Origin: Candidatus Aenigmatarchaeota archaeon
GTDB taxonomy: Archaea > Aenigmatarchaeota > Aenigmatarchaeia > CG10238-14 > SCSR01
Assembly (NCBI GenBank): GCA_030017875.1
Contig: JASEGQ010000002.1
Span: 1-43,195 of the forward strand
Length of the DNA: 43,195 bases
Direction: 5' to 3'
Under the pieces are notes generated by a model. That model did no database searches. It was not told the DNA's origin and was given only the letters and a program-made list of their open reading frames with translations. Each line of letters begins with the position of its first letter. Position 1 is the stretch's first letter. The translations under genes and the position numbers were made by a program. Below are positions 8,793-16,334 of this stretch, in pieces.

Positions 8793-9341
8793 ATGGTAGT
8801 GCTCGTGAAGGATATAATGACAAGGTCAGTCGTTACCGTAGACGAAAACAGAACGGTCAAGTACGCTGGAGAACTTATGAAAAAAACAAGAAAAGGCACT
8901 CTAATAGTCACGAGGAAAAACAGACCAGTCGGGATTGTTACAGACAGCGACATGATAAGGAAAGTAATATCAAAAAACGCCAAGCCTTCAGAGTTAAGAG
9001 TTAAGATGATAATGTCAAAACCTCTGGTTACGATCAAGCCTAGTGATGATATCGTCGAAGCAACGAGAAAGATGAAAAGGAGTAATATAAAGAGATTGCC
9101 TGTAGTCGAGGGAGGGAAAATCGTTGGCATCATTTCATTAACAGACATAGCAAGAACCTCTCCTGAAATGTTAGATTTGCTTGAGTATAGACTCAAGATG
9201 AGGGAGGCGCCCTTTGAAATAAAAGAAAAAGTCACTTCTGGTGTATGTGATAGCTGCGGGAATTATAGCCAAGATCTGCAGAATGTTCGCGATCAATGGT
9301 TGTGCGAAAGCTGTAGAGATGAACTCGAAGCCGAATATTAG
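8793..9341 (+). CDS. Tandem CBS-domain protein with C-terminal zinc ribbon
   Basis: Two CBS motifs are clear: VKDIMTRSVVTVDENRTVKYAGELM...GIVTDSDMIRKV (residues 5-65) and VKMIMSKPLVTIKPSDDIVEATRKM...GIISLTDIAR (70-127). Together they form a Bateman module that usually binds adenine nucleotides. The C-terminal 40 residues carry CDSCG...CESC, two Cys pairs that should bind one zinc ion. The mix suggests an energy- or nucleotide-sensing regulator that docks on nucleic acid or protein. It starts at ATG 8793; an upstream ATG at 8788 is closed by a stop. The next gene begins 9 nt downstream, so co-transcription is likely. Confidence 0.85.
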   Translation: MVVLVKDIMTRSVVTVDENRTVKYAGELMKKTRKGTLIVTRKNRPVGIVTDSDMIRKVISKNAKPSELRVKMIMSKPLVTIKPSDDIVEATRKMKRSNIKRLPVVEGGKIVGIISLTDIARTSPEMLDLLEYRLKMREAPFEIKEKVTSGVCDSCGNYSQDLQNVRDQWLCESCRDELEAEY

Positions 9342-9349
9342 TATCAAGT

Positions 9350-9784
9350 ATGTTTACAGATCAATTAAGAGAAATTCAAAATGAGATAAAGAATTACGGA
9401 GCGATGCCTGTAATAGTCGAAGGAATAAAGGACAAGTCTGTTTTGCATGTTCTCGGCTTCGATAATGTGTTAGATATTTCTGGCAAGCCACTAGAAAAAG
9501 TTGTGGATAAGATAAAAGAACAAGCAATAATTCTTACTGATTTTGACAAAGAAGGCAACGATGCTGCTCATAGGCTAGCTAAATTACTCTCTTCACGCGG
9601 TATCAAGGTTTATTCATCACTAAGAAAAAAAATCAAAAATTTGTTTAGAGTTTGTAAAATTGAGGAACTCAATTCATTAACAAAATTGTTGGAGGATGAT
9701 TACTATGGCAAAACTTGCTCAATCTACGATAAAATATTTAATAGAAGCAGAGTTCTCAACAGACGGGGTTGTAGAAAAGCCTGA
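9350..9784 (+). CDS. Small Toprim-domain protein (UPF0292-like)
   Basis: Toprim fold: PVIVEGIKDKSVLHVLGF contains the catalytic-type Glu, and AIILTDFDKEGNDAAHRL contains the D-x-D-x-x-G metal site. Archaea carry small Toprim proteins of this size near primase genes; the function is unknown, but a nuclease or primase-like role is plausible. Oddly, the frame runs 80 nt into the start of dnaG, adding about 27 residues that end RSRVLNRRGCRKA. The usual end of such proteins would be near EELNSLTKLLEDD. The overlap region also contains the dnaG ribosome-binding site GGAGG. Confidence 0.75.
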   Translation: MFTDQLREIQNEIKNYGAMPVIVEGIKDKSVLHVLGFDNVLDISGKPLEKVVDKIKEQAIILTDFDKEGNDAAHRLAKLLSSRGIKVYSSLRKKIKNLFRVCKIEELNSLTKLLEDDYYGKTCSIYDKIFNRSRVLNRRGCRKA

Positions 9785-10556
9785 TGTAATCGGCGCGATA
9801 TTCGGTCAAACAGAAGGTTTGTTAGGTCAGGATCTTGATCTGAGGGAATTGCAGAGAACAGGGAGGATTGGGAGAATAGACGTCGAGCTAAGTAACACAG
9901 AAGAAGGAAGAACAATCGGGAAATTTTATGTCCCATCTAGCTTAGACAGTTCTGAGACCGCTCTCATCGCTGCTTCCTTCGAAACCATAGAGAGAATTGG
10001 ACCCCACAACTCTCAGATTAAGATTCTATCAGTAAGGGATGTTAGGAATATGAAAAGGGAGTATGTGTTGGACAGGGCAAAAAACATTTTGCAAAAATTG
10101 CTAGATGAGGAAATCCCCTCCACTTCTGCCATGACAGAAAAAATAAGGGAAACAGCAAGAGCCGCACAAATAACAGAATACGAAGGCCTGCCAGCCGGAC
10201 CGGATGTTCAAAATTCAGACGAAATTATAATAGTAGAGGGGAGGGCAGATGTTTTAAACTTGCTTAAGAACGGAATAAAAAATGTCATCGCTATAGGAGG
10301 GGCAACTGTGCCTGAGGCGATAGTTGATCTTATGAAAGAAAAAATTACGACCCTATTTGTTGATGGTGACAGAGGGGGAGATTTGATAGTTAAAGAAATG
10401 GTACAACTTGGCGAGGTAGATTATATCGCGAGAGCACCCTCAGAGAAAGAAGTTGAAGAACTTACAAAAAAAGAGATATTCAAGTCACTGAGGGAGAGGA
10501 TACCCATAGAGGAGTTCAAACCAGAGACATACCAAAAGAAAGAGTTTATTCCTTGA
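9705..10556 (+). CDS. dnaG: Archaeal DnaG-type primase / exosome-associated Toprim protein
   Basis: The protein starts MAKLAQSTIKYLIEAEFST, the typical archaeal DnaG opening. The N-terminal domain contains KPDVIGAIFGQTEGLLGQDLDLR (binding surface), and the Toprim domain has IIIVEGRADVLNLLKNG (Glu) with TTLFVDGDRGGDLI (DGD). Archaeal DnaG is found with the RNA exosome and can also prime DNA. At 283 residues it is shorter than euryarchaeal forms (~400) because it lacks the C-terminal extension. The start at 9705 is set by GGAGG at 9691-9695, 9 nt upstream; the ATG at 9696 is too close. The 3' end overlaps convergent thpR by 11 nt. Confidence 0.93.
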   Translation: MAKLAQSTIKYLIEAEFSTDGVVEKPDVIGAIFGQTEGLLGQDLDLRELQRTGRIGRIDVELSNTEEGRTIGKFYVPSSLDSSETALIAASFETIERIGPHNSQIKILSVRDVRNMKREYVLDRAKNILQKLLDEEIPSTSAMTEKIRETARAAQITEYEGLPAGPDVQNSDEIIIVEGRADVLNLLKNGIKNVIAIGGATVPEAIVDLMKEKITTLFVDGDRGGDLIVKEMVQLGEVDYIARAPSEKEVEELTKKEIFKSLRERIPIEEFKPETYQKKEFIP

Positions 10557-11088
10557 ATTTGCTTTCATGAATAACTGAGTAAAGAGGACCAGCTCTTCTC
10601 AACTCACTTTTTATCAGCTGTACTGCCATTATTTTTAGAATTCCGATTTTCCTCTTTTTTAGTTCTTCTATTTTTTCGGCAACAACCTCTTTGTTATTTA
10701 TTCCTTTTACTCTACACAAAGTTAAGTGAGGAGGTTTGGTGTCTCCCCCGATTCTGTTCCTTATCTCTTCAATCAGATTTTTCAGATTTTCATTTTTTTC
10801 TATAACATCGAGAGCTAATACTCTGATATAGTTCACACTCGGAATTGCTTTGATCCCGTCGATGAAAACTTCAAAACTCTTGAAATTACTACAAATAGAA
10901 TCAAGAGTTTTTATTATATGCTCTATTCTTTTTTCTTCAACCTCTCCAAGAAATGAAAAACATACGTGAAGGTTTTCCCTTTCCACAAATTTGCATTTTA
11001 TTGGTAACTTACTCAACTCGTCTTTTATAGCTTCAACATCCTTTTTAATTTCTTCTGGGATCAAAAACCCTATAAAACACCTTACCAT
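10546..11088 (-). CDS. thpR: RNA 2',3'-cyclic phosphodiesterase / 2'-5' RNA ligase ThpR
   Basis: A two-histidine (2H) phosphoesterase of 180 residues. Two catalytic repeats are visible: LHVCFSFLGE (H-x-C instead of the usual H-x-T/S) and PHLTLCRVKG (H-x-T intact). The start MVRCFIGFLIPEEIK is typical. ThpR opens 2',3'-cyclic phosphate ends of RNA and can join tRNA halves in vitro; cyclic phosphates are exactly the ends left by archaeal tRNA splicing endonuclease. A link to the micro-introns in this window is only inference. The H-x-C change in the first motif keeps the His but replaces the Thr that contacts phosphate. Confidence 0.85.
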   Translation of the reverse strand: MVRCFIGFLIPEEIKKDVEAIKDELSKLPIKCKFVERENLHVCFSFLGEVEEKRIEHIIKTLDSICSNFKSFEVFIDGIKAIPSVNYIRVLALDVIEKNENLKNLIEEIRNRIGGDTKPPHLTLCRVKGINNKEVVAEKIEELKKRKIGILKIMAVQLIKSELRRAGPLYSVIHESKFKE

Positions 11089-11151
11089 AATTTATCTATT
11101 TTGTAAATAGTTAAAAATAAAAACGACCATATTTTTATAAGGTGGTGTTTA

Positions 11152-11415
11152 ATGGCTGAAGCGAGAGTAAGGGCTGCAGACATAGTTGGAAAGCCGATCG
11201 TGAGCGAGGAAACAGGGAGAAAGTTTGGTATAGTTAGTAACATCGATTTCATAACAGAGAGTGGAGAACTTTTGAACCTGATAGTTGAGCAACCGACAAA
11301 GCATCTAACAGACCTGAATCTGAAATCTGACGAGAAAGGGAGAGTTTTGATTCCGTTTAGTGCAGTAAAGAGCATAGGAGATTTTGTTATAGTAAGCGAA
11401 AGCGAACTGATCTAA
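11152..11415 (+). CDS. PRC-barrel domain protein
   Basis: 87 residues forming one PRC-barrel: VRAADIVGKPIVSEETGRKFGIVSNIDFI... then LIPFSAVKSIGDFVIV. Archaeal genomes encode several such small proteins; related domains occur in RimM and photosynthetic reaction centres, and single-domain archaeal copies have been linked to cell division through FtsZ-interacting homologues (CdpB). Whether this one has that role is inference. The start is set by GGTGGTG just upstream of ATG 11152. Its stop codon overlaps the convergent kae1 stop. Confidence 0.85.
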   Translation: MAEARVRAADIVGKPIVSEETGRKFGIVSNIDFITESGELLNLIVEQPTKHLTDLNLKSDEKGRVLIPFSAVKSIGDFVIVSESELI

Positions 11416-12411
11416 ATCCAAGTAATTTTGACTTCATCTATTCTCCATCTAGGATTAATTTTATCTTTAAAATCAGGTTTCCATCCAGATTTATGAGCTA
11501 AAATTCCTGTCCAGGCTATCATAACTCCATTATCGCCCGAATACTCAAGTGGCACGAAAAAGGCTTTAGCATCCCTCTCTTCACACATTACTGTAATCAT
11601 TTCTCTTAGCCTACGATTCGCTGCAACACCCCCTGTGACTAAGCACTCCTCTTTTTTTATGTGTGCGATAGCGCGTTCAGCAACTTCTGCTAACATGGCA
11701 AAACAAGTTTCTTGCAGAGAGTAAGCGATATCTTCCCTTGGAACACCTTTTTTCAGTAAGTTTAGAGCTGCAGTTTGTATGCCACTAAATGATAAATCCA
11801 TTCCTTTTATCGATATTGGCAGATTTACATATTTTCCGTTTTTTGCCAGTCTTTCGAGTTCTGGACCTCCAGGCATAGGAAGTCCCATTTCTCTAGCAAC
11901 TACGTCTATAAGGTTCCCACAGGTGATGTCTAGTGCTTCACCGAAGACTCTGTAATAGCCCTCTACATAAGCTAGGATCATGTTATGCCCCCCAGAGAGA
12001 AAAAGGATTACTGGATCTTTTGCTTTTGTTAACAAGCGTGATATCTCGACGTGCCCGATCCCATGGTGCACCTTTATGAGAGGGGCTTCATATTTTTCTG
12101 AAAGCTGGATAGCAAAATTTGCAGTAGTAATCAATGCAGGTGGTAAGCCAGGTCCGCAAGAATAAGCAATTGCATCAATATCTTCAAAAGTTAACCTCGA
12201 TTTTTTTAACGCATTCTGGAGAACACCTTCAGCAATTTTTTCATGATGCAATCTAGCCTCGTGCGGAACGATGCCTTTACCCAATGCTGGCTTATACACA
12301 CTTCTTTCATCAGCCACAATTTTACCTTTTTCTGTAACTATTCCAACTCCGAAGGTATTTCTGCAGCTAAACTAGAGCAGTACCCTCGATGCCAAGGCAT
12401 ATTAAACTCAT
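11412..12411 (-). CDS. kae1: tRNA N6-threonylcarbamoyltransferase subunit Kae1, gene split by a 16-nt intron
   Basis: Kae1 (KEOPS complex) makes N6-threonylcarbamoyladenosine at tRNA position 37. The open frame 11412-12371 shows metal and nucleotide motifs such as PHEARLHH, SCGPGLPPALITT, HHGIGHVEISRLL, LFLSGGHN, GMDLSFSG and GVAANRRLRE, but it lacks the N-terminal strand. That strand (MSLICLGIEGTA) is encoded from ATG 12411 in another frame and stops at TAG. Removing 16 nt at 12359-12374 joins them as LGIEGTAHTFGVGIVTEKGK, the exact family consensus. The spliced product is 327 residues, normal for archaeal Kae1. An AT-rich TATA-like element (ATAAAACTAT) lies 20-29 nt before ATG, suggesting a leaderless transcript. 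Bud32 is not adjacent. Confidence 0.93.
12359..12374 (-). other. 16-nt BHB-type intron in kae1 mRNA
   Basis: Intron TAGTTTAGCTGCAGAA. Exon CTGC pairs with intron GCAG (perfect 4 bp). The bulges are TC|T at the 5' site and AA|A at the 3' site, cut 2|1, giving 1+9+4+2 nt. Splicing makes GCT C|AT ACC, restoring Ala-His-Thr in GIEGTAHTFG. Unspliced RNA meets an in-frame TAG within the intron. The match of predicted cut sites to the protein consensus is strong evidence, but it has not been tested on RNA. Confidence 0.88.
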
Positions 12412-12498
12412 AATAACTTGTCTAAATTAGATAGTTTTATTTTTGCAACTCGTTACAATGCTAAATCTTATATATTAGACATGTGTCTAGTGATAAAT

Positions 12499-12634
12499 AT
12501 GGCTAGAGGGCTATGGGTTAGAGAAATCGCAGAAAAACAGAATTAGACAAATCCACAGTTTAATTTATTTAGTTAAGTATATGAAAGACGAGGTTAAAGA
12601 TGCTTTTCCGGATGTAAGTAATCAAAGTTGTTAA
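12499..12634 (+). pseudogene. Decayed helix-turn-helix gene fragment
   Basis: Three frames carry pieces of one HTH protein: ATG 12499 gives MARGLWVREIAEKQN then a stop; the next frame gives LDKSTV; a third gives LIYLVKYMKDEVKDAFPDVSNQ. Together they resemble the start of a regulator or transposase-associated HTH (REIAEKLxLDKSTV..). The breaks are 1-2 nt indels rather than 12-22 nt inserts, so micro-introns do not explain them. No other feature is seen in the 12412-12643 gap. Confidence 0.45.
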
Positions 12635-12652
12635 GCTAAGAAAGTGAATAGA

Positions 12653-14830
12653 ATGGAAGAAATTGAACTGATAAAAAAGCTTCTGGAAATTTCTAATTTT
12701 GAAGAACTAAATCCTGTCCAGAAAGAGGCCTTAAAGAAAGGTTTGCTTAAGGGAAAAAATCTAGTTATTTTTGCTCCAACAGCTTCTGGGAAAACTTTTT
12801 GTTGTGAGTTAGCTGCTGTTAACACAATTCTGAACAAAAAAGGAAAGGCTGTTTATATGGTTCCTCTTGTTGCCTTAGCTTCAGAAAAATACGAAGAGTT
12901 TAAAGAGAAATATGGAAGACTTGGGATAAAAGTCGCCTTATCAGTAGGTGATTTAGATTCTAGTGATCCTTGGCTCAAGAATTATGATTGGGTCGTTTGC
13001 AGTAATGAAAAAATGGACTCGCTAATAAGACATGGCGCAGAATGGATTAGAGATGTAGGATTAATAGTTTGCGATGAGGCGCATTTGCTAAACGATCCTT
13101 CTCGTGGCCCAACTCTTGAAATAACTCTAACACTTTTGAGAAAACTCGTTCCCAATGCTCAGACCCTGGTTTTATCGGCTACAATTAAAAACGCAAAAGA
13201 TTTGGCAAAATGGTTAAATGCAAATTTAGTTATTTCTGAGTGGAGACCTGTCAAACTCTACCAAGGAGTTTCGTATGATGCGAAGATTAGATTTTTAGAA
13301 AAAACTGGCTACGAGCTCAACCCTGATTTCCCTCAAGAAGCTTCAATCGTTGAAAACACACTGCAGCTTAGAAAACAAGTTTTATTTTTTGTTTCTACAA
13401 GAAAAAGTGCAGAGAGTTTGGCTGAAAAACTTGGAAAAGTTGTTTCTCAACATTTGTCAAAAAACGAAAAGGAGGCTTTAGAAAGGCTAGCGAATGAGGT
13501 TGAAAATGTTTTAGAAGTCCCTACACATCAATGCAAAAAAGTTGCTAATTGCATAAAGACAGGCTCTTCTTTTCACCACTCTGGTTTGCTTTTCGAGCAG
13601 AGAAAGTTGATAGAAGACAATTTCAGAAAAGGCTTAATTAGAGTAATAGTTGCTACACCAAGCTTGGCATACGGAGTTAACTTGCCTTCTTTCAGAGTCA
13701 TAATGCGAGATTTGAAAAGATATCAGCCTGGAATAGGTGCAGTTTTCATTCCGGTACTGGAAGTTCAACAGATGCTTGGACGATGTGGGCGCCCACAATA
13801 TGACCATTTTGGTGAAGGTATCATTCTAGCAAGGGATGAGGAAGATGCTGAGGAGATAATTGACCACTATATTCACGGTGAGCCAGAAGATATCAAATCA
13901 AAATTAGCTTTAGAGCCTGTGTTGAGAATGCACACTCTAGCTTTAATCGCAAGTGAGTTTTGCAAATCTGAGAATGCTCTCCTTGACTTTTTTTCTAAAA
14001 CTTTTTACGCATTCCAACATGGAGACATTTCTGTAGTTAAGGAAAAAATTCTCGATGTTTTAGATTGTTTGAGTAAATGGAAATTTATTACTAAAAGAAA
14101 AGGAAAGTTAGATGCAACAAGAATAGGGAGAAGAGTTTCTGAGCTCTATATAGACCCTTTGACTGCAAATTATTTTGTGGAGTGCTTAGCAAAAGTAGTT
14201 AAAAAGAAATTTTTGCCGTTTAGTCTTCTTCATGCTATTTCGAACACAATAGAGATGCAGCCTCTTCTTAGCATAAGAATAGGAGATTTTTCGGCGCTGA
14301 ACGAAATAATAGGAAAAAGGGAAAATCAATTCTTGCAAAAAATCCCTAAAGAATGGGATTTAGAGTTTGATGATTTTTTAAGAAGTGTTAAGACTGCTTT
14401 GATGTTTGAGTATTGGATTAACGAGGCAACAGAAGATAAGATATTAGCAGAGTTTGGAGTTACTCCAGGTGAACTTAGGTCAAGATTAAAAATTGGTGAT
14501 TGGCTTATTTATTCCATTCAAGAGCTAGCTTTGTTGCTTGGTTACAAGGAAATTTTAAAAGATATAAGAAAACTTAGGGTCAGATTTAATTATGGAGTGA
14601 AAGAAGAGCTAATTCCTCTAGTTAGGCTGAAACAGATAGGAAGAATCAGAGCACGCAAGTTGTATAATGCTGGATTAACTACTCTTAATAAATTGAGAAA
14701 AATACCTTTAGAGAGTTTGTCTCTTATAGTTGGAGCAAAAATTGCATATTCTATAAAAGAGCAACTAGGTCAAATTCCTAAGCCCAAAGAAGAGAGACAG
14801 AAGACGCTTGAAAGAACCGAAAGGTTTTAA
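12653..14830 (+). CDS. hel308: Hel308-type superfamily 2 DNA helicase
   Basis: Hel308 unwinds forked DNA and helps restart stalled replication in archaea. The motifs are in order: Q-like motif ELNPVQKEAL, Walker A FAPTASGKT, motif II VCDEAH, motif III LVLSATI, motif IV VLFFVSTRKSAE, motif V VATPSLAYGVNLPS and motif VI VQQMLGRCGRPQYD (more often QMAGRAGRP). Downstream come the winged helix, the ratchet domain and a final helix-hairpin-helix region (RLKQIGRIRARKLYNAGL). The length (~725) is typical. A GTG at 12644 gives a 3-residue longer product. No strong ribosome-binding site is visible. Confidence 0.93.
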   Translation: MEEIELIKKLLEISNFEELNPVQKEALKKGLLKGKNLVIFAPTASGKTFCCELAAVNTILNKKGKAVYMVPLVALASEKYEEFKEKYGRLGIKVALSVGDLDSSDPWLKNYDWVVCSNEKMDSLIRHGAEWIRDVGLIVCDEAHLLNDPSRGPTLEITLTLLRKLVPNAQTLVLSATIKNAKDLAKWLNANLVISEWRPVKLYQGVSYDAKIRFLEKTGYELNPDFPQEASIVENTLQLRKQVLFFVSTRKSAESLAEKLGKVVSQHLSKNEKEALERLANEVENVLEVPTHQCKKVANCIKTGSSFHHSGLLFEQRKLIEDNFRKGLIRVIVATPSLAYGVNLPSFRVIMRDLKRYQPGIGAVFIPVLEVQQMLGRCGRPQYDHFGEGIILARDEEDAEEIIDHYIHGEPEDIKSKLALEPVLRMHTLALIASEFCKSENALLDFFSKTFYAFQHGDISVVKEKILDVLDCLSKWKFITKRKGKLDATRIGRRVSELYIDPLTANYFVECLAKVVKKKFLPFSLLHAISNTIEMQPLLSIRIGDFSALNEIIGKRENQFLQKIPKEWDLEFDDFLRSVKTALMFEYWINEATEDKILAEFGVTPGELRSRLKIGDWLIYSIQELALLLGYKEILKDIRKLRVRFNYGVKEELIPLVRLKQIGRIRARKLYNAGLTTLNKLRKIPLESLSLIVGAKIAYSIKEQLGQIPKPKEERQKTLERTERF

Positions 14831-14854
14831 TAATTTATTCACATCTTCAACATT

Positions 14855-15328
14855 ATGTCTATTGAAGATAAAGATGTGGCTGTTAAAAGGATTGGCCGAG
14901 CAATTAGAAGGTATTATTTTGAAGTTTTGGATAAAAACACTTTAAAACTTAAGGATGGATCTGCTACTTATCGTTGGGATAAGAATCAAGAGGATTTTCC
15001 AAATCTTACTCTTTTTGAAGCTGTTAAAAAATTAACTGAAGGAATTTCGAGATATGTAGTGGAGCGGACAAGTTCTATGGACTGGAAGCGTGCTGAGAAG
15101 TTATTTTCTGGCTATAATTTTCCTTATGAGCCAGGGATAGGGCGACTAGCAGCAGCTTTTCCTGAAGGACTTGTTCAAATTATTGGAAGGATTGCTGTTC
15201 CCACACATGATATAATATCCTTCCTTAAGAGATTTTATCTTAATCCTTCCATTGACCGCGGAGAAAGGCTGTATTATCTTAACCTTATTAAAAAGATTGA
15301 AGAAAGTAAAATTGACCACTTATATTAA
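14855..15328 (+). CDS. Uncharacterised 157-residue protein
   Basis: I do not recognise this protein. It is soluble, rich in charged residues, with no clear motif. Features include RIGRAIRRYYFEVLD near the start, a WDKNQEDFPNLTLFEAVKKLTEGI helix region, and FPEGLVQIIGRIAVPTHDII near residues 105-125. It begins 24 nt after hel308 on the same strand and is likely on the same transcript. The reading frame is well kept, so it is probably expressed. Confidence 0.5.
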   Translation: MSIEDKDVAVKRIGRAIRRYYFEVLDKNTLKLKDGSATYRWDKNQEDFPNLTLFEAVKKLTEGISRYVVERTSSMDWKRAEKLFSGYNFPYEPGIGRLAAAFPEGLVQIIGRIAVPTHDIISFLKRFYLNPSIDRGERLYYLNLIKKIEESKIDHLY

Positions 15329-15363
15329 AAATTATCTTTCCAAAAAAAACTCAAAATTCCTAA

Positions 15364-15622
15364 ATGAGTAGAGCAATTGAGTTAGATTCTAGGAATATGT
15401 TGGTAGGAGAAACAAAAAAAAGAAATTATTCTTCTGTCAAGATAAGATTTGACTTGGGCGAGTTACTTGCTTATGAACATTTTCAAGAGCGTCAATTTTG
15501 TGGTTTCGACGAAAGAAGTAACGACAAGTGCAAAGTAGATGCGCATTGATGAAACGTGAAGAAAGTTCTGGGGTATTTGCAAAAAATTTATCCTGATTTC
15601 ATGGAAGTAGAAAAAGAAAAAT
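15364..15622 (+). pseudogene. Small broken gene with two in-frame stops
   Basis: ATG 15364 opens a 61-residue frame (MSRAIELDSRNMLVGETKKR...DERSNDKCKVDAH) that hits TGA TGA at 15547-15552. The same frame continues as NVKKVLGYLQKIYPDFMEVEKEK to a TAA at 15622. A small indel would read KVDAHIDETVKKVLGYLQ, so this looks like one small protein gene with recent lesions. The family is not recognised. No 12-22 nt insert with BHB pairing was found here. Confidence 0.35.
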
Positions 15623-15632
15623 AATAACTCTA

Positions 15633-15721
15633 TGGGGTTGCTGGGATTTGAACCCAGGTTTTCGGGACCCGAACCCGAAGTACTAGGCCATTATAGGATA
15701 ATCTAGCTATACTACAACCCC
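15633..15721 (-). tRNA. tRNA-Pro(CGG) with a 14-nt D-loop intron
   Basis: The acceptor stem is GGGGTTG/CAACCCC with discriminator A. The D stem is GTAT/GTAC. The anticodon stem TCGGG/CCCGA closes loop TTCGGGT, giving anticodon CGG. The variable loop is 4 nt; the T arm is CTGGG-TTCAAAT-CCCAG. The gene is 89 nt; the D-loop is 25 nt because of an insert at 15691-15704. Removing it gives loop AGCTTGGCCTA with the invariant A14, G18G19 and A21, and a 75-nt tRNA. CCA is not encoded. Confidence 0.93.
15691..15704 (-). other. 14-nt BHB intron in tRNA-Pro D-loop (after nt 17)
   Basis: Intron AGATTATCCTATAA. Exon ATAG pairs with intron CTAT (can extend to TATAG/CTATA). The bulges are CT|A and AA|T. 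The layout is 1+7+4+2 nt. The spliced D-loop contains TTGG as in standard archaeal tRNA-Pro. Confidence 0.85.
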
Positions 15722-15734
15722 GTTAAAAGCTTTA

Positions 15735-16334
15735 TCACGGCTTTATCTCTAAAGTTATTTTTATCTCTGTTTTTGCGTCTTTTAATTTTTCAACCAAATC
15801 TTGTTTTATCTCGTTTGCAGCTTTATCTGCCAGAATTGCTAGAGTTCTGTTGTCGATAAAATCTGACTTTCTAACAACAATGTCTTCAGGGTGAGTTAGT
15901 TTTAGAGCAGGAGAACCATAGGCAGTGATCTTGTCCTTTATTCCTCCTGCTTCAATTGTTATTTCAACTTTCCTCCCCTCTTTTAATGCATCTTTCATTT
16001 CTTTACTCAAATCTCTACAAGCTTTGTTCGCTTTTACAGCAATTATACAATCAGCATCCTTTTTTATTTCCTCAGCTCTTGTTATTTCAAAGGTTGTTGT
16101 ATGTGTAGCTACAATGTTAGAGTGACCATAAGCTATTATCTCTTCTTTCGCTGGCTTAATTTCCATCAGGAGTTTCCATCCCTTTTCTGTTGGTACATAG
16201 GCAACACCTTCCGCATAGTGTACCATGCCTTTCGCCTCTAAAGCCTTTAATGCAGTTTGAACCATCTGTGGAGTTATCTCTGGCATTCCCTCTGGTTCAA
16301 TTTCTCTTTCCTCTTTAATCTTTTCTTTTTCCAT
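15735..16334 (-). CDS. DUF371 family archaeal protein with N-terminal winged helix
   Basis: The C-terminal ~140 residues match the archaeal DUF371 pattern: AYGHSNIVATHTTTFEITRAEEI, DCIIAVKANKACRDL, YGSPALKLTHPEDIVVRKSDFIDNRTLAILADKAA. The first ~60 residues (ITPQMVQTALKALEAKGMVHYAEGVAYVPTEKGW) look like a small winged helix, an addition to the basic domain. The function is unknown; the strict conservation of H and D residues suggests an enzyme or RNA-binding role. Its ATG overlaps the TrmI stop by 1 nt, so it may act with tRNA modification. Confidence 0.8.
   Translation of the reverse strand: MEKEKIKEEREIEPEGMPEITPQMVQTALKALEAKGMVHYAEGVAYVPTEKGWKLLMEIKPAKEEIIAYGHSNIVATHTTTFEITRAEEIKKDADCIIAVKANKACRDLSKEMKDALKEGRKVEITIEAGGIKDKITAYGSPALKLTHPEDIVVRKSDFIDNRTLAILADKAANEIKQDLVEKLKDAKTEIKITLEIKP

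Noticed and set aside
12369-12375. Programmed +1 frameshift at GTT TAG C in kae1, like the bacterial RF2 site
   Set aside because: It would insert LVSCRN into the invariant GIEGTAHTFG motif, whereas excision of 16 nt restores the motif exactly and fits the BHB rule.
12499-12634. Micro-introns as explanation for the broken HTH frame
   Set aside because: The offsets are 1-2 nt, not 12-22 nt, and no helix/bulge pairing was found.
15691-15712. An alternative fold of tRNA-Pro with CTAG/CTAG as the central helix and a 20-nt intron
   Set aside because: It places bulges on the wrong side for archaeal endonuclease and leaves a 69-nt tRNA with a 5-nt D-loop lacking GG.
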